Part shown: one piece after another, positions 1-6,410 of the stretch
Numbering within the stretch: position 1 is the first letter of the stretch
How the letters are laid out: each line of letters begins with the position of its first letter
Origin: Actinomycetota bacterium
Lineage (GTDB): Bacteria > Actinomycetota > Actinomycetes > S36-B12 > UBA5976
NCBI GenBank assembly: GCA_947447095.1
Contig: CANFIL010000042.1
Span: 1-11,505 of the forward strand
Direction of reading: 5' to 3'
DNA length: 11,505 bases
Made by a program: the position numbers and the translations under genes
Notes under the pieces: generated by a model
Seen by the model: the letters and a program-made list of their open reading frames with translations, nothing else
Told to the model about the DNA's origin: nothing
The model's database searches: none

Positions 1-612
1 AGCCATTCGCTACGGATTCGAGCTGTAGCAATCGCACTAGCTTGCGTCATTGGCATGGGATGGATTGGTTGGCAGTTGCTTACTCACAACTTCAATAAAT
101 CTGATGTGCCGGTCGCTATTTTGGCCAGCCCGCTCCCATCGACTTCGCCCTCCCCAAGCAACTCAGCGCTTAATCCAGCAGTAGAAATTGCAGCGGTCAC
201 TGATTACGACCCGTTTGGCGACCAGACCGAAAATCCAGGTCAGACGGCTTTAGCAGTTGACGGCAACGTATCGAGCGCATGGAACACAGTTAACTATCGA
301 CATGAAGACATGGCTGGAAAACCTGGCGTCGGCCTTTTGTTGGATCTGGGCGCTCCCCGACCAGTAAGTTCTGTGGACCTTACTTTTTTGCAGTCCGGCG
401 TTTCAGTTTCCATCTTTGTCAGTGATTCAAGCGCGCCTGATGTCACTACTGCACAACTACTCGGCGAACTAAAGAATGCAGGGACCAGAGCGATTATTAA
501 GTCGCCTCGAGCAATCTCTGGGCGTTATGTCCTAGTTTGGTTGACTCAAGTTCCCCAAACACCAGATGGCAAATACGCCGCAGGAATAGCAGAAATCACA
601 ATTGGGTTGTAG
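1..612 (+). CDS. C-terminal part of a membrane-anchored kinase-like/MurJ-associated protein (5' end outside window)
   Basis: The reading frame is open from the first base of the window to the TAG at 610-612, so the true start lies upstream; an ATG at 55 exists but falls inside a hydrophobic helix. The visible 203 residues consist of one transmembrane segment (about residues 6-27, preceded by arginines), a Pro/Ser-rich linker (about 40-58) and a discoidin-like ectodomain (about 60-203). The motif YDPFGDQTEN, followed by AVDGN..SAWNT and PGVGLLLDLG, is typical of the extracellular domain at the C-terminus of actinobacterial protein-kinase-like proteins, including the pseudokinase fused to or encoded beside MurJ (lipid II flippase) in mycobacteria. 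That family and the nearby cwlM-like gene suggest a role in controlling peptidoglycan synthesis from the membrane. The kinase-like and MurJ portions cannot be seen here. The function is inferred from family resemblance; a stand-alone discoidin-domain protein is possible. Confidence 0.72.
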   Translation, partial: SHSLRIRAVAIALACVIGMGWIGWQLLTHNFNKSDVPVAILASPLPSTSPSPSNSALNPAVEIAAVTDYDPFGDQTENPGQTALAVDGNVSSAWNTVNYRHEDMAGKPGVGLLLDLGAPRPVSSVDLTFLQSGVSVSIFVSDSSAPDVTTAQLLGELKNAGTRAIIKSPRAISGRYVLVWLTQVPQTPDGKYAAGIAEITIGL

Positions 613-618
613 TGATTA

Positions 619-643
619 GCGCATTCGCTTTTGTGAAATGCGT
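619..643. other. Small inverted repeat between the ectodomain gene and trxB
   Basis: CGCATT at 620-625 and AATGCG at 637-642 form a 6-bp stem around an 11-nt loop, just after the upstream stop codon. No T-tract follows, so it is at best a weak terminator or processing hairpin. The rest of the 97-bp gap before trxB shows no promoter I can support. Confidence 0.25.
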
Positions 644-709
644 GAACCGATGAGCAAGTCCACCAGGACCTAATCATAAGATTGCTCGGAAGCTACTTTA
701 GGGGCACAC

Positions 710-1639
710 ATGTCACAGGACGTTCGCGAAGTCATCATTGTTGGGTCTGGCCCAGCCGGTTACACCGCAGCTATTTATGCGGCTCGCGCCCAACTCAACC
801 CAATTATTTTCGAGGGCGCAATCACCGCTGGTGGTGCACTTATGAATACAACTGAGGTAGAGAATTTCCCTGGCTTCCCAGAAGGTGTCATGGGCCCACA
901 GCTTATGGAGAACATGCGCGCTCAGGTAGCTCGTTTTGATGCTCAACTCATTACCGATGACATCACCAGCATGGATCTGACAGGACCTATTAAGAGCGTG
1001 ACCGATGGTGAAGGCAATACTTATCAGGCTCGATCCATCATTTTGGCGATGGGTTCGGCTTACCGCAAACTTGGCATTGATCGCGAGCAGGACCTTTCTG
1101 GTCATGGTGTTTCGTGGTGTGCAACCTGCGACGGTTTCTTCTTCCGCGATCAAGACATTGCAGTAGTTGGCGGCGGCGACTCAGCAATCGAAGAGGCGAC
1201 CTTTTTGACTCGTTTTGCTAACTCAGTGACATTGATTCATCGTCGCGATGAACTTCGCGCTAGCAAGATCATGGCCGATCGCGCGCATAATGATCCAAAG
1301 ATCAAGTTCGCTTGGAATAGTGAAGTAGCCGAATTGCATGGCGACCCAAAGCTTTCTGGCGTCACACTGCGCGACACCAACACTGGTGAACTTCGCAAGC
1401 TTGATGTCACGGGCCTCTTCGTCGCCATTGGTCACGATCCGCGCTCGGAATTGATTAAGGGCGTTGTCGATCTCGATGCCGAAGGATATGTCGTTACCCA
1501 GGGCACATCAACGGCCACAAACGTCGAGGGCGTTTTTGCTTGTGGCGACTTGGTTGACCACACCTACCGCCAAGCAATCACTGCAGCCGGCTCCGGGTGC
1601 AAGGCAGCCCTTGACGCTGAACGCTTCTTGGCGCACTAA
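710..1639 (+). CDS. trxB: Thioredoxin-disulfide reductase
   Basis: This flavoenzyme uses NADPH to reduce thioredoxin (EC 1.8.1.9) in the cytoplasm. The protein is 309 residues, the usual length for bacterial low-molecular-weight TrxB. An FAD-binding glycine motif VGSGPAG is at 11-17. The redox-active pair is in CATC at 137-140. The NADPH-binding GGGDSA is at 154-159, with HRRDELRAS at 177-185 supplying the basic residues that contact the 2'-phosphate. The second FAD contact FACGD is at 276-280. The ATG start is preceded by AGGGG (700-704) at 5-nt spacing. The partner thioredoxin follows 80 bp downstream on the same strand, so the two form a redox pair and probably one operon, although a hairpin lies between them. 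I saw no SigR-type GGAAT/GTT promoter upstream. Confidence 0.98.
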   Translation: MSQDVREVIIVGSGPAGYTAAIYAARAQLNPIIFEGAITAGGALMNTTEVENFPGFPEGVMGPQLMENMRAQVARFDAQLITDDITSMDLTGPIKSVTDGEGNTYQARSIILAMGSAYRKLGIDREQDLSGHGVSWCATCDGFFFRDQDIAVVGGGDSAIEEATFLTRFANSVTLIHRRDELRASKIMADRAHNDPKIKFAWNSEVAELHGDPKLSGVTLRDTNTGELRKLDVTGLFVAIGHDPRSELIKGVVDLDAEGYVVTQGTSTATNVEGVFACGDLVDHTYRQAITAAGSGCKAALDAERFLAH

Positions 1640-1668
1640 ATCCAAATCAACGCGCACCACAAATACCC

Positions 1669-1689
1669 CGCATCTATGCTGTAGATGCG
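1669..1689. promoter_or_regulatory. Perfect 8-bp inverted repeat in the trxB-trxA gap
   Basis: CGCATCTA (1669-1676) and TAGATGCG (1682-1689) are exact reverse complements around the 5-nt loop TGCTG. The element sits 30 bp before the trxA start. No T-run follows, so it does not look like a standard intrinsic terminator. It could be an RNA hairpin that stabilises or separates the two messages, or an operator. The choice is inference. Confidence 0.5.
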
Positions 1690-1719
1690 TACTAATCGAA
1701 AGAGAAATGAGGCAAGCAC

Positions 1720-2043
1720 ATGGGTGCTCTATCCGCAGTTACCGACGCTGATTTCCAGTCGGTCGTGCTTAACAGCACAAAGCCAGTTCTTGTTGATTTC
1801 TGGGCCGAATGGTGTGGTCCATGCAAAATGGTTTCCCCAATTCTTGAAGAAATCGCGGCGCTACACGGCGACAAGATCACCATCGTGAAGCTCAATGTTG
1901 ATGAAAACCCAGCAACTGCAGCCAATTACGGCGTCACATCGATTCCAACGATGAACGTCTACCAAGGCGGCGAAATCGTCAAGCAGATCATTGGCGCAAA
2001 GCCAAAGGCAGGTCTGCTCGCGGATCTGGCTGCATTTATCTAA
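1720..2043 (+). CDS. trxA: Thioredoxin
   Basis: This small cytoplasmic dithiol protein reduces disulfides in ribonucleotide reductase and other client proteins and is recycled by TrxB encoded just upstream. It is 107 residues, the normal length for the family. The active site WCGPCK is at 31-36, preceded by the typical VLVDFWAE strand. The conserved cis-proline is in SIPT (P76). A buried aspartate is in VDFWA (D26). The Gly-rich GVTSIPTMNVYQGGE segment is standard. The ATG at 1720 has the ribosome-binding sequence GAGG (1709-1712) at 7-nt spacing. The gene ends 9 bp before the next start, so it is probably co-transcribed with the cwlM-like gene. Confidence 0.98.
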   Translation: MGALSAVTDADFQSVVLNSTKPVLVDFWAEWCGPCKMVSPILEEIAALHGDKITIVKLNVDENPATAANYGVTSIPTMNVYQGGEIVKQIIGAKPKAGLLADLAAFI

Positions 2044-2052
2044 CCCACAATC

Positions 2053-3138
2053 GTGCCCACTTCAGTATTGCGGCTCGGCGATCAAGGACCCGGTGTAACC
2101 GAGGTACGTGAACGCCTTGCCCAGCTTGGCTTTTTGCCAGCGGAAACTGAGGTGGGCGTCGATGTGTTTGATGCCAGTGTTGAATCTGCTCTCAGGGTTT
2201 TTCAACAAAGTCGTGGCTTGACCGTTGATGGCATCGCTGGTCCACAGTCATTGCGCCGTCTTGAAGAAGCACGCTGGACAATCGGTGATCGGGTACTTAC
2301 CTATGCGCCCTCGCACCTATTACACGGTGAGGATATTGCGCAGCTGCAACAACGTTTGCTCGAATTGGGTTTCGCACTTGATCGTGTTGATGGCGTCTTC
2401 GGCAGGAACACAGACAAGGCCGTGCGTGAGTTCCAACTCAACGTCGGACTAGAAGTAGATGGCATCGCTGGGCCAGAAGTCTTCCAAGCTCTTGCGCGAT
2501 TGGCGCGAACAGTTTCGGGTGGAAACCAAGAACATTTGCGCGAACTGGCAGGCGTCGAGAGCGTTCAGCGCTGGCAAACCCTTGATTCTGCTGTAGTTTT
2601 TGTCGATCCCAGCAGTTCAACCCGCACTTTTGCCAACTCGGAACTGAGCGAGGCCGAGGTGTGCCGCGACATTGCAAATCGTATTGAGGGTCGGTTGCTC
2701 ACTACCGGCGCACAGGTCATCATTGCCAAATCGCTCACTGATTCGACTTCAGATGAACGCGAGCGCGCACAAATTGCGAACGGTCTGAAAGTGGATCTTG
2801 TGATTTCACTTCGCTGTGACGAGGCAAATACTGATGGTCCACACGGAGTCGCAACGTATTACTTCGGCCACGAATACTCTCGGTCTGCAACTGGCCTGCG
2901 CCTGGCTGAACTCATTCAGGAAGAAATCACTCGAGCCAGCGAGCTCCTTGATTGCCGAAGCCACCCAAAAACCTGGGATCTGCTTCGATTAACTCGCATG
3001 CCAGCCGTGCGCATTGAGTTGGGCTATTTGAGTAGTGCAGTAGACCGATCCATCTTGGCCGATGAAGGCGCTCGTGATTCCATAGCGCAAGCAATTACCT
3101 CTGCTGTTGCTCGGTTGCTCGCACCGCGAATTGGTTAA
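2053..3138 (+). CDS. cwlM: CwlM-like pseudo-amidase with peptidoglycan-binding repeats (probable cell-wall regulator)
   Basis: The 361-residue protein has two PG_binding_1 repeats (about 6-70 and 91-150; VDGIAGP occurs in each) and an N-acetylmuramoyl-L-alanine amidase type 3 fold (about 180-357). There is no signal peptide or transmembrane helix, so it should be cytoplasmic. Order, position beside trxA and local sequence (DAxxxxALRxFQQxRGL, TWDLLRLTRMP) match mycobacterial CwlM. That protein is not a hydrolase; it activates MurA and is controlled by PknB phosphorylation. Here the zinc-ligand motif DPGHGG is replaced by DPSSS (185-189) and the ISxH motif reads ISLRC (251-255). A Glu in SEAEV (199-203) and E322 remain. 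Catalysis is therefore unlikely. The protein ends right after the amidase fold and lacks the C-terminal tail that carries the phospho-threonine in mycobacteria. The GTG start has no Shine-Dalgarno sequence and lies 9 bp after trxA; a TTG at 2068 is an alternative. The family is secure; the regulatory role is inferred. Confidence 0.85.
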   Translation: MPTSVLRLGDQGPGVTEVRERLAQLGFLPAETEVGVDVFDASVESALRVFQQSRGLTVDGIAGPQSLRRLEEARWTIGDRVLTYAPSHLLHGEDIAQLQQRLLELGFALDRVDGVFGRNTDKAVREFQLNVGLEVDGIAGPEVFQALARLARTVSGGNQEHLRELAGVESVQRWQTLDSAVVFVDPSSSTRTFANSELSEAEVCRDIANRIEGRLLTTGAQVIIAKSLTDSTSDERERAQIANGLKVDLVISLRCDEANTDGPHGVATYYFGHEYSRSATGLRLAELIQEEITRASELLDCRSHPKTWDLLRLTRMPAVRIELGYLSSAVDRSILADEGARDSIAQAITSAVARLLAPRIG

Positions 3139-3147
3139 GAATCAGAT

Positions 3148-3163
3148 TGTGATCTAGATCACA
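3148..3163. promoter_or_regulatory. Perfect CRP/GlxR-type palindrome
   Basis: TGTGATCTAGATCACA is a perfect 16-bp palindrome. It fits the CRP-family consensus TGTGA-N6-TCACA and also the GlxR form TGTGANNTANNTCACA known from corynebacteria. It lies 9 bp after the cwlM-like stop codon and 76 bp before the parB stop, so it is downstream of both convergent genes rather than at a promoter. No T-run follows, so a terminator role is weakly supported. The match is seen directly; binding is inferred. Confidence 0.6.
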
Positions 3164-3239
3164 TTACCTAGACCGATTCGCCCACACGTTATCCACCGAT
3201 AAATCGTTGCCGATGCAGCTATCGTCCCCGGTCCAAGTG
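3164..3239. other. Rest of the convergent cwlM-like/parB gap
   Basis: The remaining 76 bp holds one isolated near-match DnaA box, TTATCCACC (3189-3197, 8 of 9), and the small repeat CGAT-AA-ATCG just after it. I see no hairpin with a T-run, so intrinsic terminators for the two converging genes are not evident. Confidence 0.35.
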
Positions 3240-4313
3240 CTACTTAATTGGTTCGCCGAACATTCCACGCTTTGGTGGGTCCACAATTTCAACGATGCGA
3301 CGCAAGTCCTCAAGTGTTGCAAACTCAATGACAACCTTGCCCTTAGTTCGTCCCACTTGAACGGTTACGCGAGTATCGAGACGCTCTGACATACGGCGTC
3401 CCAGATCAGCAAGGCCAGGTGCGCTGATCTTGCCCTTCTTCGTAGCGGTACTCGAACCCTTTGCCGATCCGGATCCATCGACGAGACCAACGGAAACAAT
3501 CTCTTCAACGCTGCGTACAGATAGACCCTCGGCAACAATTCGCGCTGCGAGTTTCTCGATGGCAGCGGGATCCTTCAAGCCCAACAATGCTCGGGCATGT
3601 CCTGCGGACAGTACGCCTGCTGCAACCCGTCGCTGAACCGCAGGTGGCAGGTTCAGTAGACGGATTGTGTTTGTGATCTGAGGACGTGATCGACCTAACC
3701 GCGAGGCCAGCTGCTCTTGAGTACAGCCGAAGTCTTGCAAGAGTTGCTGATAGGCAGATGCCTCTTCCAAAGGTGTGAGCTGGGAACGGTGCAAGTTCTC
3801 CAGCAATGCATCGCGCAACATATCATCGTCTGATGTCTCACGAACCAAGACTGGGATGGTCTTCAGTCCAGCTTTTTTCGCTGCCCGTAGACGTCGTTCA
3901 CCAGCAATAAGTTCATAACCCGCGCCCTGGCTGCGAACCACAATCGGTTGTAATAAGCCGACTTCTTGGATGGAAAACACCAACTCAGCGAGCGCTTCTT
4001 CATCAAAAACCGTTCGTGGCTGACTTGGGTTAGGCGTGACATTTCGGATCGGTACCTCAAGCAGTGTTAGTCCAGCCACTTGCATCGGGCTTTCGCCAGC
4101 TATGACACTGACTACTCCAGCGGGTGCTTTGCCCTTTGGGGCCGCGCTTTTCTTGGCCGGAGCACTTGCTTTGGTTGGGACGGCCTTTTTAGCGGGCGCC
4201 CCTGGCTTTGCGCCAGCTAGTTTCTTAGCAGATTGGGGACGATCGGTTGTTCCACGTGAAACATTCGGAATGAGGGCGTCGAGCCCTTTTCCTAAACTCT
4301 GTCGTTTTGCCAT
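3240..4313 (-). CDS. parB: Chromosome-partitioning protein ParB (parS-binding CTPase)
   Basis: ParB loads on parS sites, slides as a CTP-dependent clamp, recruits SMC and works with ParA to segregate newly replicated origins. The 357-residue protein has the N-terminal ParA-interacting motif LGKGLDALIP (7-16). A Lys/Ala/Pro-rich linker with repeated PAKK-like units spans about 28-66. The ParB/Srx CTP-binding domain follows: NPSQPR 95-100, GERRLRA 138-144 and ENLHR 172-176. The DNA-binding region has a helix-turn-helix about 197-218 and GHAR 238-241. The C-terminal dimerisation domain is about 298-345. The ATG is preceded by AAGGGA at about 6-nt spacing, and the gene starts 11 bp after the parA stop, so the two form an operon. 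A parS site lies within its own codons 17-22. The basic linker is longer than in many ParB proteins and may add non-specific DNA contact (inference). Confidence 0.97.
   Translation of the reverse strand: MAKRQSLGKGLDALIPNVSRGTTDRPQSAKKLAGAKPGAPAKKAVPTKASAPAKKSAAPKGKAPAGVVSVIAGESPMQVAGLTLLEVPIRNVTPNPSQPRTVFDEEALAELVFSIQEVGLLQPIVVRSQGAGYELIAGERRLRAAKKAGLKTIPVLVRETSDDDMLRDALLENLHRSQLTPLEEASAYQQLLQDFGCTQEQLASRLGRSRPQITNTIRLLNLPPAVQRRVAAGVLSAGHARALLGLKDPAAIEKLAARIVAEGLSVRSVEEIVSVGLVDGSGSAKGSSTATKKGKISAPGLADLGRRMSERLDTRVTVQVGRTKGKVVIEFATLEDLRRIVEIVDPPKRGMFGEPIK
4248..4263. other. parS site inside parB
   Basis: TGTTCCACGTGAAACA differs by one base from the symmetric parS TGTTTCACGTGAAACA. From memory it matches the parS of Bacillus subtilis, which also lies inside its parB gene (spo0J). 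It should be a ParB loading site and codes for part of the ParB N-terminus. Confidence 0.9.
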
Positions 4314-4324
4314 GATGTTCCCTT

Positions 4325-5200
4325 CTAGCTACGTTCCGTAATTTCGCGAGCTGCAGCCAAGTAGGCCACTGCTCCCGTTGAACCTGGGTCATACGTCATC
4401 ACGGATTGCCCATGTGATGGTGCTTCTGCTACATACGTTGAACGAGGAATGACCGAGGTGAGTACCTTTTCGCCAAAATACTCACGCACCGATTCAGCCA
4501 CTTGGGCTGACAGGTTTGTATTGGTGTTGAACATGGTGAGCAATATTGTGCTGACTTCAAGGCCTGGATTCAGGCGATCTCGAGCGAACTCAATGGTTTG
4601 CAGCAGTTGTTGAACGCCTTCGAGGGCATAAAACTCGCATTGAATCGGGATGAGAACTTCAGTAACCGCAGCCAATGCGTTAATTGTCAGCATGCCCAAA
4701 CTCGGTGGACAATCAACAAATACATAGTCCATTTCATATTCCGCAAGGAAATTGTCTAAAGCTTCGCGCAATCTGAAGGGTCGTTCTTCATCCGACACCG
4801 TGGTGATGAGTTCGATGTCTGCGCCGGCGAGATCCAGAGAAGCCGGCAACACCCACAATGAGTCATAGCCTGGTGCGGCCACCATTGCTTCTGCAATGGG
4901 CTCTTGCGAAACCAGGACGTCGTACGTTCCAGCAGTATCAACCTGGTGATCGACACCAAATGCAGTTGATGCGTTTCCTTGTGGATCAAGGTCAATCAGG
5001 AGAACTTTCAGTCCCGCCAAACCCATGGAAGCGGCAAGGTTTACTGCAGTGGTGGTCTTACCAACGCCACCTTTTTGGTTGGCGACGGTCAGCACACGCG
5101 TTTCTTGCGGTGCGGCAAATGTTCCTTTTAAACCACGGCGTACATAGACGGCTGCGGCAGCCGCACTAGCTAACGGCGTATCTTCATCATCAAAACTCAC
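4325..5200 (-). CDS. parA: Chromosome-partitioning ATPase ParA (Soj)
   Basis: This is a deviant-Walker ATPase that binds nucleoid DNA as an ATP dimer and is stimulated by ParB to move origins apart. From the preferred start it has 291 residues. The deviant Walker A is KGGVGKTT (43-50), with the signature lysine at its first position. The DPQGN switch is at 72-76, and Walker B is VFVDCPPS (160-167). The C-terminal IPRSTYVAEAPSHGQ segment is characteristic of chromosomal Soj proteins. I chose the GTG at 5200 because GGAGG (5210-5206) stands 5 nt before it; a TTG at 5212 would add four residues but would place that site inside the gene. The roughly 35-residue N-terminal extension before the Walker A strand is common in actinobacterial ParA. 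It lies 42 bp after rsmG and 11 bp before parB on the same strand. Confidence 0.96.
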   Translation of the reverse strand: MSFDDEDTPLASAAAAAVYVRRGLKGTFAAPQETRVLTVANQKGGVGKTTTAVNLAASMGLAGLKVLLIDLDPQGNASTAFGVDHQVDTAGTYDVLVSQEPIAEAMVAAPGYDSLWVLPASLDLAGADIELITTVSDEERPFRLREALDNFLAEYEMDYVFVDCPPSLGMLTINALAAVTEVLIPIQCEFYALEGVQQLLQTIEFARDRLNPGLEVSTILLTMFNTNTNLSAQVAESVREYFGEKVLTSVIPRSTYVAEAPSHGQSVMTYDPGSTGAVAYLAAAREITERS

Positions 5201-5242
5201 GAAGACCTCCAATGCGTCAAGCGTATGGCTTGGACTAGAAGT

Positions 5243-5845
5243 CTAGGAACTCACCCTGACCACTGTGGTCAATGGATCCACAAGGCCGTTTCCACATAAC
5301 ACGATTTCCGCAGTGCGGTTCTTCAGCACTTTGGCAGCTTCTTCAATTTCCGTTGGAGCCGAGGACCCCTTCATTGCAAGCACTTGTCCGCCAGGTGCAA
5401 CTAAGGGCAACGCCCAAGTGAGCAATTTATTAAGCGGTGCAACTGCTCGTGCGGTAACAATCTGTCCCTTTGTTACTGGAACGTCTTGGGCTCGACCACG
5501 CAAAACCTCTACGCGCTGCCCGATCTGAAGGTCAGCGATGACTTCATTGAGGAAATCGCAGCGGCGTTGCAGCGGTTCAATAAGAGTCACATGAATGTCT
5601 GGTCGCACAATGGCAAGGACTAGTCCAGGTAATCCTGCACCACTGCCGATATCTATAACCCGAGCATCTGCTGGGATGAGTTCTGCCATCGCAGCACAGT
5701 TTGCGATATGCCGATCCCAAATGCGATCCGTTTCGCGCGGACCGATCAAACCACGCTCAACACCGGCAGTCGCAAGCCATTCGGCATAGCTAGTAAGCCC
5801 CGAAATTGCTTCCGGAAACTGTGCAAATAACTGGTCGCGGGACAA
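5243..5845 (-). CDS. rsmG: 16S rRNA (guanine-N7) methyltransferase RsmG (GidB)
   Basis: RsmG transfers a methyl group from S-adenosylmethionine to N7 of the guanine near position 527 of 16S rRNA; its loss gives low-level streptomycin resistance in many bacteria. The 200-residue protein contains the family N-terminal motif RGLIGPRETDRIWDRHIANC (31-50), the SAM-binding DIGSGAGLPG (65-74), an acidic residue closing strand 2 (E90), TARAVAPL (131-138) and LAMKG (156-160). An in-frame stop at 5866-5864 leaves TTG at 5845 as the earliest plausible start. No convincing Shine-Dalgarno sequence precedes it, so the start is less certain than the gene. It lies between jag and parA on the same strand, the usual actinobacterial order, and a parS site sits just upstream. 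Confidence 0.95.
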   Translation of the reverse strand: MSRDQLFAQFPEAISGLTSYAEWLATAGVERGLIGPRETDRIWDRHIANCAAMAELIPADARVIDIGSGAGLPGLVLAIVRPDIHVTLIEPLQRRCDFLNEVIADLQIGQRVEVLRGRAQDVPVTKGQIVTARAVAPLNKLLTWALPLVAPGGQVLAMKGSSAPTEIEEAAKVLKNRTAEIVLCGNGLVDPLTTVVRVSS

Positions 5846-5870
5846 TTCAGGCTGCTTATCGGGTTAGCAA

Positions 5871-5886
5871 TGTTTCACGTGAAACA
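5871..5886. other. parS site between jag and rsmG
   Basis: TGTTTCACGTGAAACA is a perfect 16-bp palindrome and an exact match to the bacterial parS consensus. It lies in the 48-bp gap between jag and rsmG, just upstream of the rsmG start, and should bind ParB encoded nearby. Confidence 0.95.
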
Positions 5887-5893
5887 GATGCAG

Positions 5894-6367
5894 TTATTCG
5901 CCAGCTGGCTGAACAATGATGCGACGGTTTGGATCTTCACCCTTTGATACGCTGCCTGCGCCGGCTGCTGCAACAGCATCGTGAACGATCTTTCGTTCAA
6001 ACGCATTCATTGCTCGCAACTCAACTGGCTCTCCAGTTTCAATTGCCTTCTGCGCTGCTTCGGTACCAATCTTGGTCAGAGATTCGCGAGCTTGGGCTCG
6101 ATAGCCCGAGACGTCCAACATCAAACGTGAACGTTCACCGGTCTCGCGGGTAACTGCCAACCGCGTCAATTCCTGAAGTGCATCGAGTACTTTGCCCTTG
6201 TCGCCGACAAGCATGTCAAGGTCTGCACCAACGATGCTCACTGATGCACGGTCATTCTCGACATCCATATCGATGTCACCATCGAGGTCGGCAATGTCGA
6301 GTAAGCCCTCTAGGTAATCGGCTGCTACGTCGCCTTCTTGTTCTAACTGCTTAATACGATCTGACAT
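5894..6367 (-). CDS. jag: Jag/KhpB-type RNA-binding protein (KH and R3H domains)
   Basis: The 157-residue protein has a KH-like domain (about 15-85, with the GDKG loop at 55-58 and the helix VLDALQELTRL) and a C-terminal R3H domain (about 88-157, NAFERKIVHDAV 121-132, then SKGEDPNRRIIV). It lacks the separate Jag-N domain found in Firmicute homologues, as is usual in actinobacteria. The acidic strand DLDGDIDMDVEND (28-40) precedes the KH core. It is thought to bind RNA in the cytoplasm, and its place beside yidC is conserved; the exact substrates are not known. The ATG at 6367 is preceded by GAAAGG at about 8 nt. Both flanking gaps contain a parS site. Confidence 0.93.
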   Translation of the reverse strand: MSDRIKQLEQEGDVAADYLEGLLDIADLDGDIDMDVENDRASVSIVGADLDMLVGDKGKVLDALQELTRLAVTRETGERSRLMLDVSGYRAQARESLTKIGTEAAQKAIETGEPVELRAMNAFERKIVHDAVAAAGAGSVSKGEDPNRRIIVQPAGE

Positions 6368-6392
6368 GGTTAGTACCTTTCTTTAAAACTGA

Positions 6393-6408
6393 TGTTTCAC
6401 GTGAAACG
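6393..6408. other. parS site between yidC and jag
   Basis: TGTTTCACGTGAAACG matches the parS consensus at 15 of 16 positions and retains the full 14-bp palindromic core GTTTCACGTGAAAC. It begins 25 bp upstream of the jag start and ends 3 bp from the yidC stop codon. Confidence 0.92.
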
Positions 6409-6410
6409 AA

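Noticed and set aside
713..1153. 146-codon open frame on the minus strand inside trxB
   Set aside because: It lies wholly antisense to a clear trxB gene, shows no recognisable domain and has no supporting ribosome-binding site; it is a shadow of the coding strand.
3148..3163. The palindrome as an intrinsic terminator for the cwlM-like gene
   Set aside because: The hairpin is AT-containing, with a short stem and no following T-run; the regulator-site reading fits the exact consensus better.
3189..3197. Isolated DnaA box-like TTATCCACC in the cwlM-like/parB gap
   Set aside because: It is a single copy with one mismatch, about 6.7 kb from the origin cluster; such matches are expected by chance, so I do not call it a functional box or second origin.
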